From contig JAZNUE010000021.1 in NCBI GenBank assembly GCA_045592125.1, forward strand, positions 1-15,719: a stretch of DNA of 15,719 nt. Direction: 5' to 3'. Below the pieces are notes generated by a model. That model saw only the letters and a list, made by a program, of their open reading frames with translations, searched no databases and was not told where the DNA came from. Positions 13,899 to 15,719 of this stretch are shown one piece after another. Both the position numbers and the translations under genes were made by a program. Within the stretch, counting starts at the first letter, position 1. Each line of letters begins with the position of its first letter. Source of the stretch: HGM04593 sp045592125 (GTDB taxonomy: Bacteria; Bacteroidota; Bacteroidia; Bacteroidales; Bacteroidaceae).

Positions 13899-15470
13899 TT
13901 ATTTCAAAAGTTCCCCTATCCTCTTTTCCAGGTCGGGAATTGTGTAATGCTTATTATCGACATTGCCGTCTGTGTCAATGAGGAATGTTGACGGTGTTGC
14001 CGAGAAGTTCAGGAATCCCATCAATGCAGCCCAGTCATTGGGAGTAATGAATAGCGCTTCACCTTCGATTTCTTTTTCACTCATCCATGTACGCGCAGTC
14101 ACAGGGTCATCATTCTCTGTAGAGGCAATATAAAGAAACCTTACAGGCTTGCCCTTGAAGTGCTCGACGACAGGCTTCTGCTCTATCATTCCTTTACGGC
14201 AAGGGGCACATCCCATAGACCAGAAATCAAGGAACAATATATTCCCTTCGTATTCCGAAAACAAGCGCCTTGCCACATCACAGTCGGCAATATTCTTTAC
14301 TGCTGGCAGCTTGCCCTGCCTCTTGCAATACTCTTCAAAATGGTACTTGACAATGGGGTTGTCTATCAATCGGGAGAAACCCTTTACCTTGTCATCAAAA
14401 TCCTCTTCACAGCCATATGCAGGAAAATGGTTTACAAGCATCAGTTGAGAGAGAAAACAGTCGGGTGAAACACCATACATCTTCTGCACCTCTTGCAGTG
14501 CTGCGAGATTACTGTCAGCAAATAAGGCAACCCTGTCGTTCCTGTAATATTCCTCTTTGTCTTTGGCTGGGATATATACATGAGTCATCATTTGCCAATA
14601 GACTGAGAACTGGAGAAGATTCAAGGGAAGCCAGAACTGCACATTGTGGAAAAGCAGAAGCGGATTATCGAACAATTGTTTTTCGTGTTTGGCAAAGAAA
14701 ACCTTTACCGGTTCAAGGTCAAGAGGTACAAAATCCTCATTAGGGCATGCAACAGAGTTTCCGCTCAATGTATCGGTCTCAACAATATTCATTTTGGTGT
14801 TATACCTGCATATTGCCCAAGCAATATTGGTGAGACCCACAAGCATCGCATCGTTCTTTACAATCTCACACAAAAGCGGAGGAAAATCGGCAGGGATGTC
14901 AAATGCACCACTTGCAATGTCTGCAGCTACCTGTTCCATAACCTCCATGTTACGTTCAATATAAAGCTGCACACTGTCCTTATTCCCATTCACAGTATAA
15001 GGGTATGGATTGCTCAAATCACCATAAGGACTTTTCCCGTAACGTTTATTTTCTTCCAAAAGAGAACGTTCGCCCAGCATGCTGTTCATACTGCTGTTTG
15101 GAACATATTTTATTCCCGAGGAAGTGAGCACCACCTCTATTGTATCGCCTGGAAAAAGGAATGGACCTATTTGTGTTACACCCGCATCTACCATACACAT
15201 CTGCCCGTGCGGAACGTGCACCTTACCGCAGAATGTGCCGTCGGCGTTGACCTCAACAAGCTGGTTATCCTCTTCCATTGTAAAATAGTTGCGCACCATG
15301 GCAAGTATCTGTTTTGGAAGCGAATCCAGCGGATAGCCCTTGAAACACCCCTTCAATACGACATTTCCACTATGAAATATACCCTCGTCTAAAACTACAG
15401 AAGTGTTCTCCTGTGCAAAGCCACATACGGTGGCAAATGCAAACAATAATGTCAGTAATCTCTTTTTCAT
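13899..15470 (-). CDS. TlpA-like periplasmic thioredoxin with helical middle region (GCAPC)
   Basis: A 523-residue exported protein and the first gene after promoter P3. The signal peptide is MKKRLLTLLFAFATVCGFAQ: its first half has diverged while the ...FATVCGFAQ end is the same as in the other members. The N-terminal beta domain (NADGTFCGKVHVPHGQMCMV, LFPGDTIEVVL) is followed by about 250 mostly helical residues, then a thioredoxin domain with ILFLDFWSMGCAPC (CAPC at 421-424, Gly in place of Trp). Cis-Pro is in SATPSTFLIDTDGN at about 493. The segment IEGEALFITPNDWAALMGFL parallels IKGENLRVSADMWKILSYQF of the 7873-10179 gene, so the two form one subgroup, distinct from the HYNLP subgroup. 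It probably acts in periplasmic thiol exchange; the substrate is not evident. Confidence 0.9.
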   Translation of the reverse strand: MKKRLLTLLFAFATVCGFAQENTSVVLDEGIFHSGNVVLKGCFKGYPLDSLPKQILAMVRNYFTMEEDNQLVEVNADGTFCGKVHVPHGQMCMVDAGVTQIGPFLFPGDTIEVVLTSSGIKYVPNSSMNSMLGERSLLEENKRYGKSPYGDLSNPYPYTVNGNKDSVQLYIERNMEVMEQVAADIASGAFDIPADFPPLLCEIVKNDAMLVGLTNIAWAICRYNTKMNIVETDTLSGNSVACPNEDFVPLDLEPVKVFFAKHEKQLFDNPLLLFHNVQFWLPLNLLQFSVYWQMMTHVYIPAKDKEEYYRNDRVALFADSNLAALQEVQKMYGVSPDCFLSQLMLVNHFPAYGCEEDFDDKVKGFSRLIDNPIVKYHFEEYCKRQGKLPAVKNIADCDVARRLFSEYEGNILFLDFWSMGCAPCRKGMIEQKPVVEHFKGKPVRFLYIASTENDDPVTARTWMSEKEIEGEALFITPNDWAALMGFLNFSATPSTFLIDTDGNVDNKHYTIPDLEKRIGELLK

Positions 15471-15482
15471 ATTGCCAGTTAC

Positions 15483-15610
15483 TTTGAATCCGATTAAAAT
15501 TTTTGCAATTATAATAATATCGGCTAACAGCCCCTATTAATAAATGTTAATATAGCATATAAAGCGAATGTTTATACCTATAAGACGGATAGGATGCCTA
15601 TTTGTTACAA
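15483..15610 (-). repeat. Duplicated promoter-leader module, copy before the three-gene operon
   Basis: Near-identical counterpart of 11483-11617, containing the ECF promoter and leader. The leader hairpin is shorter here (stem UAAUAG/CUGUUA with a GGG loop, 15525-15539), keeping pairing through a U-G wobble. The duplication stops at promoter bases right after the neighbouring barrel gene. Confidence 0.93.
15576..15610 (-). promoter_or_regulatory. ECF-sigma-type promoter P3, upstream of the three-gene thioredoxin operon
   Basis: On the minus strand TGTAAC (15609-15604), 16 bases, then CGTCTTATAGGT (15587-15576), identical to P2 including the spacer. Its upstream edge lies only 11 bases from the stop codon of the barrel-protein gene, so there is almost no room for other control sites between them. 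Confidence 0.8.
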
Positions 15611-15621
15611 TGAGCACTGAC

Positions 15622-15719
15622 TTATTTTCTCTTCTTCGGTTCTATATTCAACTTATATACAATGTGAAGCATTCCGTATGCAGGAACAACATTGTAATAT
15701 GTTTCGGTTATACCCTGTG
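15622..15719 (-). CDS. C-terminal end of an outer-membrane beta-barrel (probably TonB-dependent receptor-like) protein
   Basis: The minus-strand frame entering from the window edge reads GITETYYNVVPAYGMLHIVY and ends KLNIEPKKRK with TAA at 15624-15622. The phrase YYNVVPxYGMxHxxxxY/F is a typical last-strand signature of Bacteroidetes outer-membrane barrel proteins of the TonB-dependent/CarboxypepD-regulatory kind. Only 31 residues are visible, and the basic tail after the last strand is slightly unusual. No terminator is visible between its stop and promoter P3. Confidence 0.6.
   Translation of the reverse strand, partial: QGITETYYNVVPAYGMLHIVYKLNIEPKKRK

Noticed and set aside
11483..15610. 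Insertion sequence or transposon ends
   Set aside because: The two long repeats are direct, contain promoter and leader, have no terminal inverted repeats or transposase between them, and fit operon duplication better.
1..15719. tRNA or rRNA genes
   Set aside because: I saw no cloverleaf-like or ribosomal RNA segments on either strand when reading the intergenic regions.

Overview
The window looks like a chromosomal segment of a Bacteroidales bacterium (Bacteroides/Prevotella-like). The grounds are the ECF sigma / anti-sigma / DUF4252 gene trio, DUF4369-type TlpA thioredoxins, signal peptides ending in ...FAQ (a Bacteroidetes habit), the beta-barrel C-terminus at the right edge, and AT-rich start regions without clear Shine-Dalgarno sites. 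Every confident gene lies on the minus strand, so the window reads from right to left.

Layout in transcription order. (1) 15719-15622: the last residues of an outer-membrane, probably TonB-dependent, barrel protein. (2) 15610-12188: an ECF-type promoter, a leader of about 107 nt, then three TlpA-like thioredoxin genes, closed by a hairpin terminator at 12132-12163. (3) 12151-11729: two short gene pieces placed head to head (a PIN-domain-like fragment on + and a small unknown ORF on -), each with its own terminator. (4) 11617-4023: a second copy of the same promoter and leader, then four more TlpA-like genes; the last is interrupted by an in-frame TAG. (5) 4022-3219: non-coding DNA with four copies of a 96-98 bp hairpin repeat. 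(6) 3218-1950: enolase. (7) 1929-1846: a 28-codon scrap of a thioredoxin gene 3' end. (8) 1699-1: a third copy of the same promoter, a leader holding two 65-bp repeats, then ECF sigma factor, membrane anti-sigma factor and a DUF4252 protein cut by the window edge.

Main interpretation: TGTAAC-N16-CGTCTTATAGGT occurs three times with identical spacing, in front of the sigma operon and both thioredoxin operons. This makes a self-regulating ECF sigma circuit controlling an envelope thiol-redox array the economical reading. The array has seven members plus one scrap. Five members share almost identical signal-peptide DNA but have very different mature bodies. Active sites vary (WCGPC, GCGPC, WCAPC, GCAPC, GCTPC), one member lacks the cis-proline, one lacks its N-terminal half, one carries a nonsense codon, and one survives only as a tail. 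This looks like a lineage under rapid birth-and-death evolution. What it reduces, oxidises or senses cannot be read from the sequence.
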